Positions 7,498-15,858 of a stretch of 24,882 nt of DNA are shown in pieces (position 1 is the first letter of the stretch; the number at the start of each line of letters is the position of its first letter). The stretch comes from an uncultured bacterium (GTDB lineage: Bacteria > Bacteroidota > Bacteroidia > Bacteroidales > Bacteroidaceae). The position numbers and the translations under genes were made by a program. The notes beneath the pieces were generated by a model. That model was not told the DNA's origin. It saw nothing but the letters and a program-made list of their open reading frames with translations, and ran no database searches. Where the stretch lies: positions 1-24,882 of the forward strand of contig CAJMNM010000038.1 in NCBI GenBank assembly GCA_905214795.1, written 5' to 3'.

Positions 7498-9030
7498 ATG
7501 ACACGCGAAGAAATATATGAACAGTTTGAAGAACTGGACAAACGCGCCTCTTTAGGTGGCGGTGTAGACAAAATAGAGAAGCAGCATGCTTCAGGTAGAA
7601 TGACAGCCCGTGAGCGTATTGAAATGTTGCTTGATAAAGGTACCTTCAATGAGTTTGATAAGTTGGTGTCACACCGCTGTACAAACTTTGGTATGGAGAA
7701 AAAGCAGATTGCCGGTGATGGTATGGTGACCGGTTACGGTAAAATTGATGGCCGTCTGGTTTTTGTTTATGCTTATGATTTTACCGCGCATGGCGGTTCT
7801 TTAAGTGAGAGTAATGCGGCTAAGATTGTTAAGGTACAGCAAATGGCATTGAAAACAGGTGCTCCGGTTATAGCAATGAACGACTCTGGCGGTGCACGTA
7901 TTCAGGAGGGAGTGAATAGTCTGGCCGGTTATGCTTCTATTTTCTATCAGAATACAATTGCTTCAGGTGTTATACCTCAGATTTCGGCTATTCTAGGACC
8001 TTGTGCGGGTGGTGCTTGTTATTCACCTGCTTTGACTGACTTTATTTTTATGGTAAAGGAACAAAGTCATATGTTCATCACCGGACCGGATGTTGTCAAA
8101 ACTGTAACCAATGAGGTCGTAGGAAAAGAAGAACTTGGTGGCGCGCATACTCATAGTAGCAAAAGTGGTGTGGCTCATTTCATGTGTAATAACGAGGAAG
8201 AAACATTGATGAGTATTCGTGAATTGCTCAGTTTTCTCCCGTCAAACAATATGGAAGATGCTCCATTGGCACCTTGTACTGACGATATTCAGCGTCAGGT
8301 TGAGGCTTTGCAGACTGTGATTCCGGAAGATCCGAATAAGCCGTATGATATTAAGGATATTATAGAGCCGGTACTCGACAATCAATATTTCTTTGAGGTA
8401 ATGCCTCACTTTGCAAAGAATGTTGTAATAGGTTTCGGCCGTTTGAATGGTCGTTCTGTTGGTATTGTAGCCAATCAGCCTGCATTCCTGGCTGGTGTGT
8501 TAGATATCGACGCATCAGACAAGGCTGCACGTTTCATTCGTTTCTGCGATTGTTTCAATATTCCTTTGATTACGTTTGAAGATGTTCCGGGATTCTTGCC
8601 GGGTACGGTTCAGGAACATAATGGTATCATACGTCACGGTGCCAAGATTGTCTATGCTTATGCAGAGGCTACTGTGCCTAAGATTACATTAATTACACGT
8701 AAGGCTTATGGTGGCGCTTATATTGTGATGTCTAGCAAACCGACTGGTGCAGATGTAAATTTGGCTTATCCGCAGGCTGAAATTGCAGTTATGGGTGCTG
8801 AAGGTGCTGTAAATATACTTTACCGTAAGTCGACTTCTGAGGAGAAAGCAGAAATTATTAAGGAATATGAAGCTAAGTTCTCTAATCCATATCGTGCAGC
8901 CGAACGTGGTTTAATTGATGAGGTTATTATGCCACGGGATACTCGTTACAAGTTGATTCAGGCTTTGGAGATGGCTCATAATAAGAATCAGAGTAATCCT
9001 CCTAAAAAACATGGTAATATGCCTTTGTAA
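7498..9030 (+). CDS. Acyl-CoA carboxylase carboxyltransferase subunit (propionyl/acetyl-CoA type)
   Basis: This 510-residue crotonase-fold carboxyltransferase moves CO2 from carboxybiotin to an acyl-CoA. The N-lobe carries NDSGGARIQEGV (128-139) and GPCAGGACYSPALTDF (167-182), forming the first oxyanion hole. The C-lobe has EDVPGFLPGTVQEHNGIIRHG (361-381) and RKAYGGAYIVMSSK (401-414). The residue after GGAY is I409. In Streptomyces enzymes aspartate at this place favours propionyl-CoA and isoleucine favours acetyl-CoA acceptance; isoleucine is also usual in methylmalonyl-CoA decarboxylase alpha subunits. No membrane OadB/OadG-like subunit is encoded alongside, and an ATP-dependent biotin carboxylase is, so a carboxylase fits better than a Na+-pumping decarboxylase. 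Last gene of the operon, followed by a strong hairpin. Confidence 0.92.
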   Translation: MTREEIYEQFEELDKRASLGGGVDKIEKQHASGRMTARERIEMLLDKGTFNEFDKLVSHRCTNFGMEKKQIAGDGMVTGYGKIDGRLVFVYAYDFTAHGGSLSESNAAKIVKVQQMALKTGAPVIAMNDSGGARIQEGVNSLAGYASIFYQNTIASGVIPQISAILGPCAGGACYSPALTDFIFMVKEQSHMFITGPDVVKTVTNEVVGKEELGGAHTHSSKSGVAHFMCNNEEETLMSIRELLSFLPSNNMEDAPLAPCTDDIQRQVEALQTVIPEDPNKPYDIKDIIEPVLDNQYFFEVMPHFAKNVVIGFGRLNGRSVGIVANQPAFLAGVLDIDASDKAARFIRFCDCFNIPLITFEDVPGFLPGTVQEHNGIIRHGAKIVYAYAEATVPKITLITRKAYGGAYIVMSSKPTGADVNLAYPQAEIAVMGAEGAVNILYRKSTSEEKAEIIKEYEAKFSNPYRAAERGLIDEVIMPRDTRYKLIQALEMAHNKNQSNPPKKHGNMPL

Positions 9031-9060
9031 ATTAAGATACATTAATTTTTAAGGATTAAA

Positions 9061-9100
9061 TATAGAAAGCGGGTGTCTTTTAGGATACCCGCTTTCTATA
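9061..9100. terminator. Long hairpin between convergent genes
   Basis: A 17-bp stem (TATAGAAAGCGGGTGTC with GATACCCGCTTTCTATA, one G-T wobble) closes a 6-nt loop. It begins 31 nt after the carboxyltransferase stop and lies between convergent transcription units, so it probably terminates both the carboxylase operon and the leftward yaaA. U-tracts on either side are poor. The remainder of the gap to 9197 shows nothing recognisable. Confidence 0.75.
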
Positions 9101-9197
9101 TTCAGAAAAGTCCAAGTCTTTATCGTTGATATGCTTAGGTGTTTACAGCAACTTAATGCTTATTATTTGTTTTATTTTTACATAAAGTAATTTATTA

Positions 9198-9965
9198 TTA
9201 GTCAGCAAGGGTAAAAGTCCAACGGTTGTCTTGGCTGAATTCGGGATTGTAACAATATCCTTCCCAATTGAAGTCTTTAAGTTTTTCCGGAGAATTTATG
9301 TGATTCTTTATGATGTATCTGGTCATTTCACCACGGCACATCTTGGTGTATATCACGGTCGTTCGTGGTTTACCGTTGTGTATGTGGTAAAATTCAGGAG
9401 TGATAATCTGTATTTCCCTGCTGATATGTTTCCAGTCAAATAAATCTTTCATTTCAGCACTGGCCAGATTGATGAGTATTCCTCCTTCTTTTTTTATATT
9501 ACGAATAAACATATCTGTAAGAATGGGACGCCAATAAGCAAATAATGTTTGTCCGTTGAGTTCTGGTAGTTTGATATTGCCTTCTAAACGGTAGGTTTTG
9601 ATTAAATCCAGTGGTCTTAGCAGACCATATAGAAACGATGTAATGAGTAAATGCTCTTGGGCAAAATGCCAGTCTTCTGCTGTGAAATCTGCAGGATTGA
9701 TATGTTTGAAAACAATGCCGGTATATGATGTAATTGCCGGCAAAGGAATATTTTCGTCAGTAGGGAATGATTGAAAACGTTTGTAATTTTGTGCGGCAAG
9801 TTTATTTGTGACATGTAGTGCCTTGCCAAGTTCCTCTTTGCTCAAAGTATTACACATCATAGCAATTTCTTTTGCATGATGTATGAATTTTGGCATAGTC
9901 ACTGGTGGAGTGATGATAGAAGTGTTTTCGGTCATTGTTTTGGCACAAGAGATGAATGTCAACAT
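9198..9965 (-). CDS. yaaA: Peroxide-stress protein YaaA (DUF328 family)
   Basis: This 255-residue cytosolic protein has the usual YaaA length and conserved blocks. It begins MLTFISCAKTM, the family's 'ISPAKt' region. SYTGIVFKHI and LITSFLYGLLRPLDLIKTYRLE occur mid-protein, and NLASAEMKDLFDW near residues 165-177. YTKMCRGEMTRYIIKNHI follows towards the C-terminus. In E. coli YaaA limits intracellular iron and oxidative DNA damage after peroxide and binds DNA; I infer the same role here. It is monocistronic, convergent to the carboxylase operon, with a good promoter upstream. The family often shows the sequence ISPAK where this copy has ISCAK. Confidence 0.93.
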   Translation of the reverse strand: MLTFISCAKTMTENTSIITPPVTMPKFIHHAKEIAMMCNTLSKEELGKALHVTNKLAAQNYKRFQSFPTDENIPLPAITSYTGIVFKHINPADFTAEDWHFAQEHLLITSFLYGLLRPLDLIKTYRLEGNIKLPELNGQTLFAYWRPILTDMFIRNIKKEGGILINLASAEMKDLFDWKHISREIQIITPEFYHIHNGKPRTTVIYTKMCRGEMTRYIIKNHINSPEKLKDFNWEGYCYNPEFSQDNRWTFTLAD

Positions 9966-9995
9966 ATTGCGTGCGGTTATTTTTTAATATTGTTT

Positions 9996-10027
9996 CAAAA
10001 ATAGCTATAATTTATTTTAAATCCAAA
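9996..10027 (-). promoter_or_regulatory. Promoter of yaaA
   Basis: On the minus strand TTTG (10024-10027) and TATTTTTG (9996-10003) are separated by 20 nt, a full Bacteroidetes promoter 30 nt upstream of the ATG. Confidence 0.75.
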
Positions 10028-10139
10028 TAACATTATGTATTTTATGATGAGTGAAGTGGCTTGTTATGAGTGAATTATGACATTTTTGTACCGCTTTCTA
10101 TACTCGTTTAATATAATATGTTATTTACAGAATTTTCGC

Positions 10140-10147
10140 TATATTTG
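10140..10147 (+). promoter_or_regulatory. -7 box for the C10 protease gene
   Basis: TATATTTG matches TAnnTTTG and lies 19 nt upstream of the ATG, so the predicted leader is very short. No convincing -33 element is seen. Confidence 0.45.
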
Positions 10148-10166
10148 AAACATAAAAAATATATTT

Positions 10167-12134
10167 ATGAAAGTAATTTTTAAGCCTGCCTTGTCTTTTT
10201 ATTACAATTTTAGTTTGTGGATATGTTTGATGTGTTGCTCCGTATCTGTTAATGCGCAGTTACCCGTTGAATATGAAGCAAAGAAATTTGCTATGGATTT
10301 TTGGAATAATTTACATCAGCAAAGAAAACGTAATATTATAGATATGAATCTCTTATATTCTTCTAAAAATGGCTATTTGTATATTCCGGAGAATGAAGGA
10401 GGATTTGTATGGGTGAGTGGAGAAAAAGGGCATCCAATCATATTGGGATATGGTTCAGATATGTTGACGTCTGAATCAGATATGCCGGATATGCTTAGAA
10501 AATGGATGAATGCAATTCCTGTTTCAAAAGATTTTGTCAGAACATCAAGAAATATCGGTAAAGTAGTGCATCCACTTCTTGATTCGGAATGGACACAAGA
10601 TAAGCCGTTTAATAATTTGTGTCCCTATTATCGTTACGATGATGGCAGTATTAGCGAAGTACCATGTCAGGTAGGCTGTGTCGCTACTGCGACGTCGGAG
10701 GTGATGCGTTACTATGCCCATCCGGTAGCGCTTTGTGATACGTTATATGGTTGGTCAACCTCACATTACATGCTTTCAGATGTAATGCCGGGTAAAAAGA
10801 TTGATTGGACGAATATTCTTGATTCATATGATGATGGTTATTCTTTTACCGAAGGGCAGGCAGTTGCAGAACTTTCTCTTTATGTGGGAATGGCCTGCCA
10901 TATGAATTATGGAGTAGATGCATCGGGGAGTCAGATTTTTTATCTTAATGAACCGCTTCAGCGTGTTTTCGATTATTCGTATGTGGCTTTTTATGATCGT
11001 GCCCGTTTTTCACCTGAGAACTGGAATAAAATGTTACGGTTTGAATTGCAACGAGGAGTCCCGTTGGTTTATAGCGCTTTTAGTTTTACGTTTGCCGGTC
11101 ATGCTTTTGTTATAGATGGGGTAGACGAGAATGGATTTTATCATGTGAGATGGGGAAATGGAAGCAATTATAACGGTTATTTTGACATCGACGTATTAAG
11201 TGCATTGGAGAATCCTTCAGATCCAACAGAGATAGGGCAGATGAATGGTTATTTTTGTAATCAAGCCGCTCTTGCTTTTCATCCAGAGCCACTACCGGCT
11301 TTCGATGGCGATACGTTGACGTATAAAGCTGATGATATAAAAGTCGATAAAATTGAGTTCCTTCGTGAACCGGATTTAGAAGGGTATGTGCCAGTTGACG
11401 TGACCTTGACAAACAGTTCGTCTGATACAATCAGTTATACATTAGTGATATTTACGGCTGAAAACGGCGATAGTATAGATTGGAACAAAACAAAGACAGT
11501 TGGGGCTACCGCTGTAACCCTTTATCCTGATAGTACTTTGATTACAAGGGTATATTGTAGTTTTACAGCATCAGAACATACACAGTTGGGAATTTCCGGA
11601 GACGGTAATTATATATTGTCTCTCATGCCCTTTGAGTTGAAAAAGACTACGGGACATCAATTGGATTTCAGTAAAACAACTCTTTTAAATTTGGATTCCA
11701 GCAGTGCTACGTTTCAGCTGACCGTTACAAATCGTTCAACAGAGAATTGGGCTGGTGATATCATTACATATTGTTTGGTTGAAGAAGGTAATCCGTTAGA
11801 CACCAGACACTGGACCATTCTGAATCTGGCACCTGGAGAAAGTCTTTCGGATACGATTTCTTTTTCAGGATTAAAACCGGATCATGATTATGTCTTTAAT
11901 GCGCATTGTCCGTGGACAACGGTTAGTACATACAGTATTCACACTCCGTCAGCTGTTTCTGTAAAAGACACATATACTGATAATGCTGATGTTGTAAGGA
12001 TTTATTCCCTTCAAGGGGTTTATATTGGCGAGATTGTTGTGAACCAGTTACAGGATTTTATGTCGCATATGCCAAGAGGTAGTTATGTCGTTACGTCTTT
12101 AAATGGTAGAACAAAACAGATTTATAACCGTTAA
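10167..12134 (+). CDS. Secreted C10-family (streptopain-like) cysteine protease
   Basis: This 655-residue exported protease has a signal peptide at residues 1-30 (hydrophobic SLWICLMCCSVSVNA then Q). A propeptide-like region covers about 35-125, and the C10 catalytic domain about 130-375. The nucleophile is C171 in PCQVGCVATATSEVM. The catalytic histidine is H312 in GHAFVIDGVDENGFYHVRWG, followed by GNGSNYNGYF, the usual C10 glycine-rich end. The C-terminal ~270 residues look like beta-sandwich repeats. The last ~45 residues (VRIYSLQGVYIGEI ... GSYVVTSLNGRTKQIYNR) resemble a type IX secretion sorting domain. Relatives such as interpain, SpeB and the Bacteroides Bfp proteases degrade host proteins. 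It is probably autocatalytically activated in the envelope or outside the cell. No inhibitor gene is beside it. Confidence 0.9.
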   Translation: MKVIFKPALSFYYNFSLWICLMCCSVSVNAQLPVEYEAKKFAMDFWNNLHQQRKRNIIDMNLLYSSKNGYLYIPENEGGFVWVSGEKGHPIILGYGSDMLTSESDMPDMLRKWMNAIPVSKDFVRTSRNIGKVVHPLLDSEWTQDKPFNNLCPYYRYDDGSISEVPCQVGCVATATSEVMRYYAHPVALCDTLYGWSTSHYMLSDVMPGKKIDWTNILDSYDDGYSFTEGQAVAELSLYVGMACHMNYGVDASGSQIFYLNEPLQRVFDYSYVAFYDRARFSPENWNKMLRFELQRGVPLVYSAFSFTFAGHAFVIDGVDENGFYHVRWGNGSNYNGYFDIDVLSALENPSDPTEIGQMNGYFCNQAALAFHPEPLPAFDGDTLTYKADDIKVDKIEFLREPDLEGYVPVDVTLTNSSSDTISYTLVIFTAENGDSIDWNKTKTVGATAVTLYPDSTLITRVYCSFTASEHTQLGISGDGNYILSLMPFELKKTTGHQLDFSKTTLLNLDSSSATFQLTVTNRSTENWAGDIITYCLVEEGNPLDTRHWTILNLAPGESLSDTISFSGLKPDHDYVFNAHCPWTTVSTYSIHTPSAVSVKDTYTDNADVVRIYSLQGVYIGEIVVNQLQDFMSHMPRGSYVVTSLNGRTKQIYNR

Positions 12135-12171
12135 AAATGCTTTTATAGGTGGTCTGCTTCATTTTTTGTCT

Positions 12172-12179
12172 TAATTTTG
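12172..12179 (+). promoter_or_regulatory. -7 box for the HD-domain gene
   Basis: TAATTTTG matches TAnnTTTG and lies 24 nt upstream of the ATG at 12204. There is no obvious terminator between the protease stop and this box. Confidence 0.45.
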
Positions 12180-12203
12180 TGTTATAGTAGAATAGATGTG
12201 ATT

Positions 12204-12740
12204 ATGGATACTAGTCTGATCATCAATAAATATTATAACGATAATCCGAAATTGAAAGATATTCTTGTTTGTCATAGCCGAAGCGTGACAGAACGTTGCT
12301 TACAGATAGCTGCAGCACATCCAGAGTTGAATATTGATTTGGATTTTGTGAAAGAAGCAGCCATGTTGCATGATATAGGTATTCTACGTACCGATGCTCC
12401 TGGTATTTTTTGTTTTGGTGATCAGCCATATATTTGCCATGGTTATTTGGGTGCTGAAATATTGCGTGCGGAAGGATTTCCTCGTCATGCAAGAGTTTGT
12501 GAGCGTCATACAGGTGCGGGGTTGACTCGCGACGAAATTATTCGCCAGCATGTACCGGTACCGGTTCAGGATTATTTGCCGGAGACTATTGAGGAACAGC
12601 TGATTTGTTATGCGGATAAATTTTATTCAAAAAGTCATCTGAATCGGGAGAAAACAGCAGAACATGCGCTGAAAAGCATTAGTAAATATGGAGAAGACGG
12701 TGCACGTCGTTTTAAGCATTGGATGGAGATTTTTGGATAA
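12204..12740 (+). CDS. HD-domain phosphohydrolase-like protein
   Basis: This 178-residue soluble protein has an HD metal-binding fold. The candidate metal ligands are H24 in VCHSRSV, H56-D57 in AAMLHDIGIL, histidines in YICHGYLGAEI and CERHTGAG, and an aspartate in CYADKFYSK. Proteins of this type hydrolyse phosphomonoesters, nucleotides or other small phosphorylated compounds; the substrate cannot be told from sequence. The frame extends upstream to a TTG at 12177, but that would overlap the TAATTTTG promoter box, so the ATG at 12204 is chosen. It stands alone between the C10 protease and lptD. Confidence 0.85.
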   Translation: MDTSLIINKYYNDNPKLKDILVCHSRSVTERCLQIAAAHPELNIDLDFVKEAAMLHDIGILRTDAPGIFCFGDQPYICHGYLGAEILRAEGFPRHARVCERHTGAGLTRDEIIRQHVPVPVQDYLPETIEEQLICYADKFYSKSHLNREKTAEHALKSISKYGEDGARRFKHWMEIFG

Positions 12741-12767
12741 AATATCTGTTCATAAGCATATTTTGTG

Positions 12768-12775
12768 TATTTTTG
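12768..12775 (+). promoter_or_regulatory. -7 box for lptD
   Basis: TATTTTTG, a TAnnTTTG match followed by C, lies 41 nt upstream of the TTG start codon. No clear TTTG -33 box is seen at 20 nt. Confidence 0.5.
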
Positions 12776-12816
12776 CATTCTCTTAGATAGATGGTAAGGA
12801 AAAAGTTCGGATTCTC

Positions 12817-15741
12817 TTGAAAACAAAAATTGCGATATTTCTTTTGGTATTCTGTTCATTCTGTATTATAGCACAAGATAGGATGAACGGAGGTTTTTTT
12901 GCATTGCAGACTCCCCGAAATGGTTCTGCCGAAACTGATTCGGTGAAACCTGACAGTTCGCAAATGCTTTTGGCCGATTCGCTTGCTCAGATGGTACGTA
13001 AGCCGGTATTTCCAAAACATTCTGCCGGTGACAGCATTGCCGATAGTCTGCAATTATTTTCTGGAAAAGTTGATTCCGTATGGAATAATATTCTGGCTGC
13101 TGATAGCCTGAAAAAAAATATTCTGAAGAATGATAGTCTTCAGCAGGATTCTTTAGCCACAGATACACTATCGTCTGATACTGCGAAATCCAGTAAATCA
13201 GCACTTGATTTTCCTGTTCAGTATACAGCTAATGATTCTGTGACGTTTGAGGCAGAACAGGGTTATGCAAATCTTTTCGGTGACAGTAAGGTTAATTATC
13301 AGAATTTGGAGTTAACAGCAGATTTGATAACCATGAATATGGACAGTAGTATTGTTCATGCTGTTGGGCGTCCCGATTCTACAGGAAAGATGAAAGGTCA
13401 GCCGGTCTTCAAACAAGGGACAGACCAGTATGAACCCGAGAAAATCAGCTATAATTTTAAGACCCAGAAAGCATTTATTGATAATGTCTATACTGAGCAA
13501 GGAGATGGATTCCTTATCAGTGAAGAGTCTAAGCGTGACAATGAGGGGGTGATGTATGTTCGTCATGGTAAGTATACCACTTGTAATGCGAAACATCCCC
13601 ATTTTTATCTGGCTCTTACACGTGCAAAAGTGCGTCCGGGTAAAGATGTGGTTTTCGGTCCGGCCTATCTGGTGGTAGAAGATGTGCCTCTTCCGTTAGC
13701 GGTGCCATATGGTTTCTTCCCGTTTAGCAAGAAATATTCCTCTGGTTTTATTATGCCTACTTTTGGTGATGAAAGTATTCGTGGTTTTTATTTGCGTGAC
13801 GGAGGATATTATTTTGCTATCAATGACATGATAGATCTTAAATTAATAGGTGAGATTTATACCAAAGGGTCATGGGGCTTGAGCACTCAATCCAATTATA
13901 AGAAACGTTATCGTTTTTCTGGAAATTTCCTTGTAAGTTACCAAAATACGGTCGAGGGAGAGAAAAACATGCCTGATTATTCAAAATCAACGAGCTTTAA
14001 GGTTCAATGGACGCATCGTCAGGATGCAAAAGCTAATCCTTCACAAAGTTTCTCTGCAAGTGTAAATTTTGCGACATCAAATTATGAGCGCAATAATCTG
14101 ACCAGTATGTATAATCCCGAGAATTATACACAAAGTACAAGAACATCAAGTGTAAGTTATTCAAAAAGTTTTTCCAAAATAGGATTGACTATTTCCGGAT
14201 CGTTCAATTTGTCACAGAACATGCGCGATTCTTCATTGTCAATGACATTGCCAAGTCTGGATATTTCTTTAGCGCGTTTCTATCCGTTTAAACGTAAGAA
14301 AATGGCAGGTAAGGAACGTTGGTATGAGAAAATATCATTGAGTTATACCGGAAGTCTGAGTAACAGCATTGATACCAAAGAGGATATGCTTTTTAAATCC
14401 AATATTATTAAGGATTGGCGGAATGGTATGCGACACAGTGTACCTATTAGTGCGACTTTCAGTTTGTTTAATTACATTAATATTTCTCCTTCATTTAACT
14501 TCACCGATCGTATGTATACGCATAAAATCATGAAGCATTGGGATGAAGCCGGTCAAAGAGAAGTTAATGATACCGTATGGGGATTCCAGAACGTGTACAA
14601 TTATGATATGAGCGTTTCTGCAACAACTAAACTGTATGGTTTCTATACACCGTTGTTTGGAAAGAAGATTCAGACCATCAGGCACGTCTTCACACCGACT
14701 GTCAGCTTCAATTATGCTCCTGATTTCGGTGCGTCGCGTTACGGTTATTATGCATCTTATGTTAAAACTGATGCTAATGGAAATGTATCAACTGTAAGCT
14801 ATTCGCCTTATAGCAACAGTCTTTATGGCGTGCCGTCAAAGGGGAAAACAGGAAGTATTTCAATGGATGTGTCCAATAACATTGAAATGAAAATCCGTAC
14901 AGATAACGATTCAACCAAGAAAATCAGTCTGATTGATGAACTGGGGGCTAGCCTTAGTTATAATATGGCGGCACAATCCAGACCATGGAGTGACTTGTCT
15001 ATGCGTTTGCGTATTAAGACACCATGGAATTATACTTTCAGTATGAATGCTGTTTTTTCTACGTACGCTTATGAATTTGACGAGAACGGTGAAGTGTATG
15101 TAGGTGACCGTACGGAATGGTCATACGGACGTTTCGGACGTTTCCAAGGCATGTCTCAAAATCTTTCTTATACTTTTAGTAACGATACATTTAAGAAATT
15201 ATTCGGGTGGGGGAAAGGTGAAAATACAGATGTGACCAAGAAAGAAGACAATGATACGGAAGACGAGGTGGGTGACACAAATGTCGATCCGGATTTAAAA
15301 AACAACGATAAACTGGCTGGTGAACCATCTGATTCAAAAACAGAAATAGACGAAGATGGTTATTTGAAATTTAAGTTGCCTTGGACCTTTACTGTATCTT
15401 ATGGTATCAGTATGTCTGAAAATACAAGTGCCAAAATTCGTCCAAAGCGAATGCGTTATCCTTATAAGTTAACTCATACATTAAACTTCTCGGGAAATAT
15501 CAGAATCTCTGATGGTTGGAATCTGACATATTCCTCAGGATATGATTTTAATTATCACCGTTTGTCTATGACAACGGCTTCTGTTTCACGTGATTTGCAT
15601 TGCTTCTCAATGACAGCCAGCGTGGTACTTAGTCCTTATACGTCCTACAATTTTACGTTCTCAGCCAATGCTTCCGAACTGGCAGATGTACTTCGTTGGA
15701 AAAAACAGAGCAGTTATAGTTCAAATATTGAATGGTATTAA
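12817..15741 (+). CDS. lptD: LPS-assembly outer-membrane protein LptD (OstA-like)
   Basis: This 974-residue outer-membrane protein inserts lipopolysaccharide or lipooligosaccharide into the outer leaflet. It has a signal peptide (MKTKIAIFLLVFCSFCIIAQ) and a Ser/Asp-rich linker at about 25-130. A periplasmic OstA/LptA-like beta-jellyroll lies at about 133-260 (VTFEAEQGYANLFGDSKVNY, ISYNFKTQKAFIDNVYTEQG). A large C-terminal beta-barrel follows; its start is marked by CNAKHPHFYLALTRAKVRPG and VEDVPLPLAVPYGFFPFSKK. An acidic, low-complexity insertion lies near residues 808-850. The Bacteroidetes form lacks the exact disulfide pattern of E. coli LptD. The start is TTG: no in-frame ATG exists between an upstream stop and residue 26, and only the TTG yields a signal peptide. 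Its TTG overlaps the TGA of a 9-codon ORF starting at 12791. LptE is not nearby. Confidence 0.9.
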   Translation: MKTKIAIFLLVFCSFCIIAQDRMNGGFFALQTPRNGSAETDSVKPDSSQMLLADSLAQMVRKPVFPKHSAGDSIADSLQLFSGKVDSVWNNILAADSLKKNILKNDSLQQDSLATDTLSSDTAKSSKSALDFPVQYTANDSVTFEAEQGYANLFGDSKVNYQNLELTADLITMNMDSSIVHAVGRPDSTGKMKGQPVFKQGTDQYEPEKISYNFKTQKAFIDNVYTEQGDGFLISEESKRDNEGVMYVRHGKYTTCNAKHPHFYLALTRAKVRPGKDVVFGPAYLVVEDVPLPLAVPYGFFPFSKKYSSGFIMPTFGDESIRGFYLRDGGYYFAINDMIDLKLIGEIYTKGSWGLSTQSNYKKRYRFSGNFLVSYQNTVEGEKNMPDYSKSTSFKVQWTHRQDAKANPSQSFSASVNFATSNYERNNLTSMYNPENYTQSTRTSSVSYSKSFSKIGLTISGSFNLSQNMRDSSLSMTLPSLDISLARFYPFKRKKMAGKERWYEKISLSYTGSLSNSIDTKEDMLFKSNIIKDWRNGMRHSVPISATFSLFNYINISPSFNFTDRMYTHKIMKHWDEAGQREVNDTVWGFQNVYNYDMSVSATTKLYGFYTPLFGKKIQTIRHVFTPTVSFNYAPDFGASRYGYYASYVKTDANGNVSTVSYSPYSNSLYGVPSKGKTGSISMDVSNNIEMKIRTDNDSTKKISLIDELGASLSYNMAAQSRPWSDLSMRLRIKTPWNYTFSMNAVFSTYAYEFDENGEVYVGDRTEWSYGRFGRFQGMSQNLSYTFSNDTFKKLFGWGKGENTDVTKKEDNDTEDEVGDTNVDPDLKNNDKLAGEPSDSKTEIDEDGYLKFKLPWTFTVSYGISMSENTSAKIRPKRMRYPYKLTHTLNFSGNIRISDGWNLTYSSGYDFNYHRLSMTTASVSRDLHCFSMTASVVLSPYTSYNFTFSANASELADVLRWKKQSSYSSNIEWY

Positions 15742-15858
15742 TCTTGTGATAAAGCGTTTTGCATTGTTTTTATTAGATACTTTTTCCAATCATATTATAG
15801 GGCATTATGCGTAAAAGCAGTTGCTTGTTCGTATATAATATAATAAAAGGAAAAGTAA

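Noticed and set aside
7498..9030. Na+-translocating methylmalonyl-CoA decarboxylase alpha subunit
   Set aside because: No membrane beta or gamma subunit follows, and an ATP-dependent biotin carboxylase is encoded in the same operon; the I409 residue alone is not sufficient.
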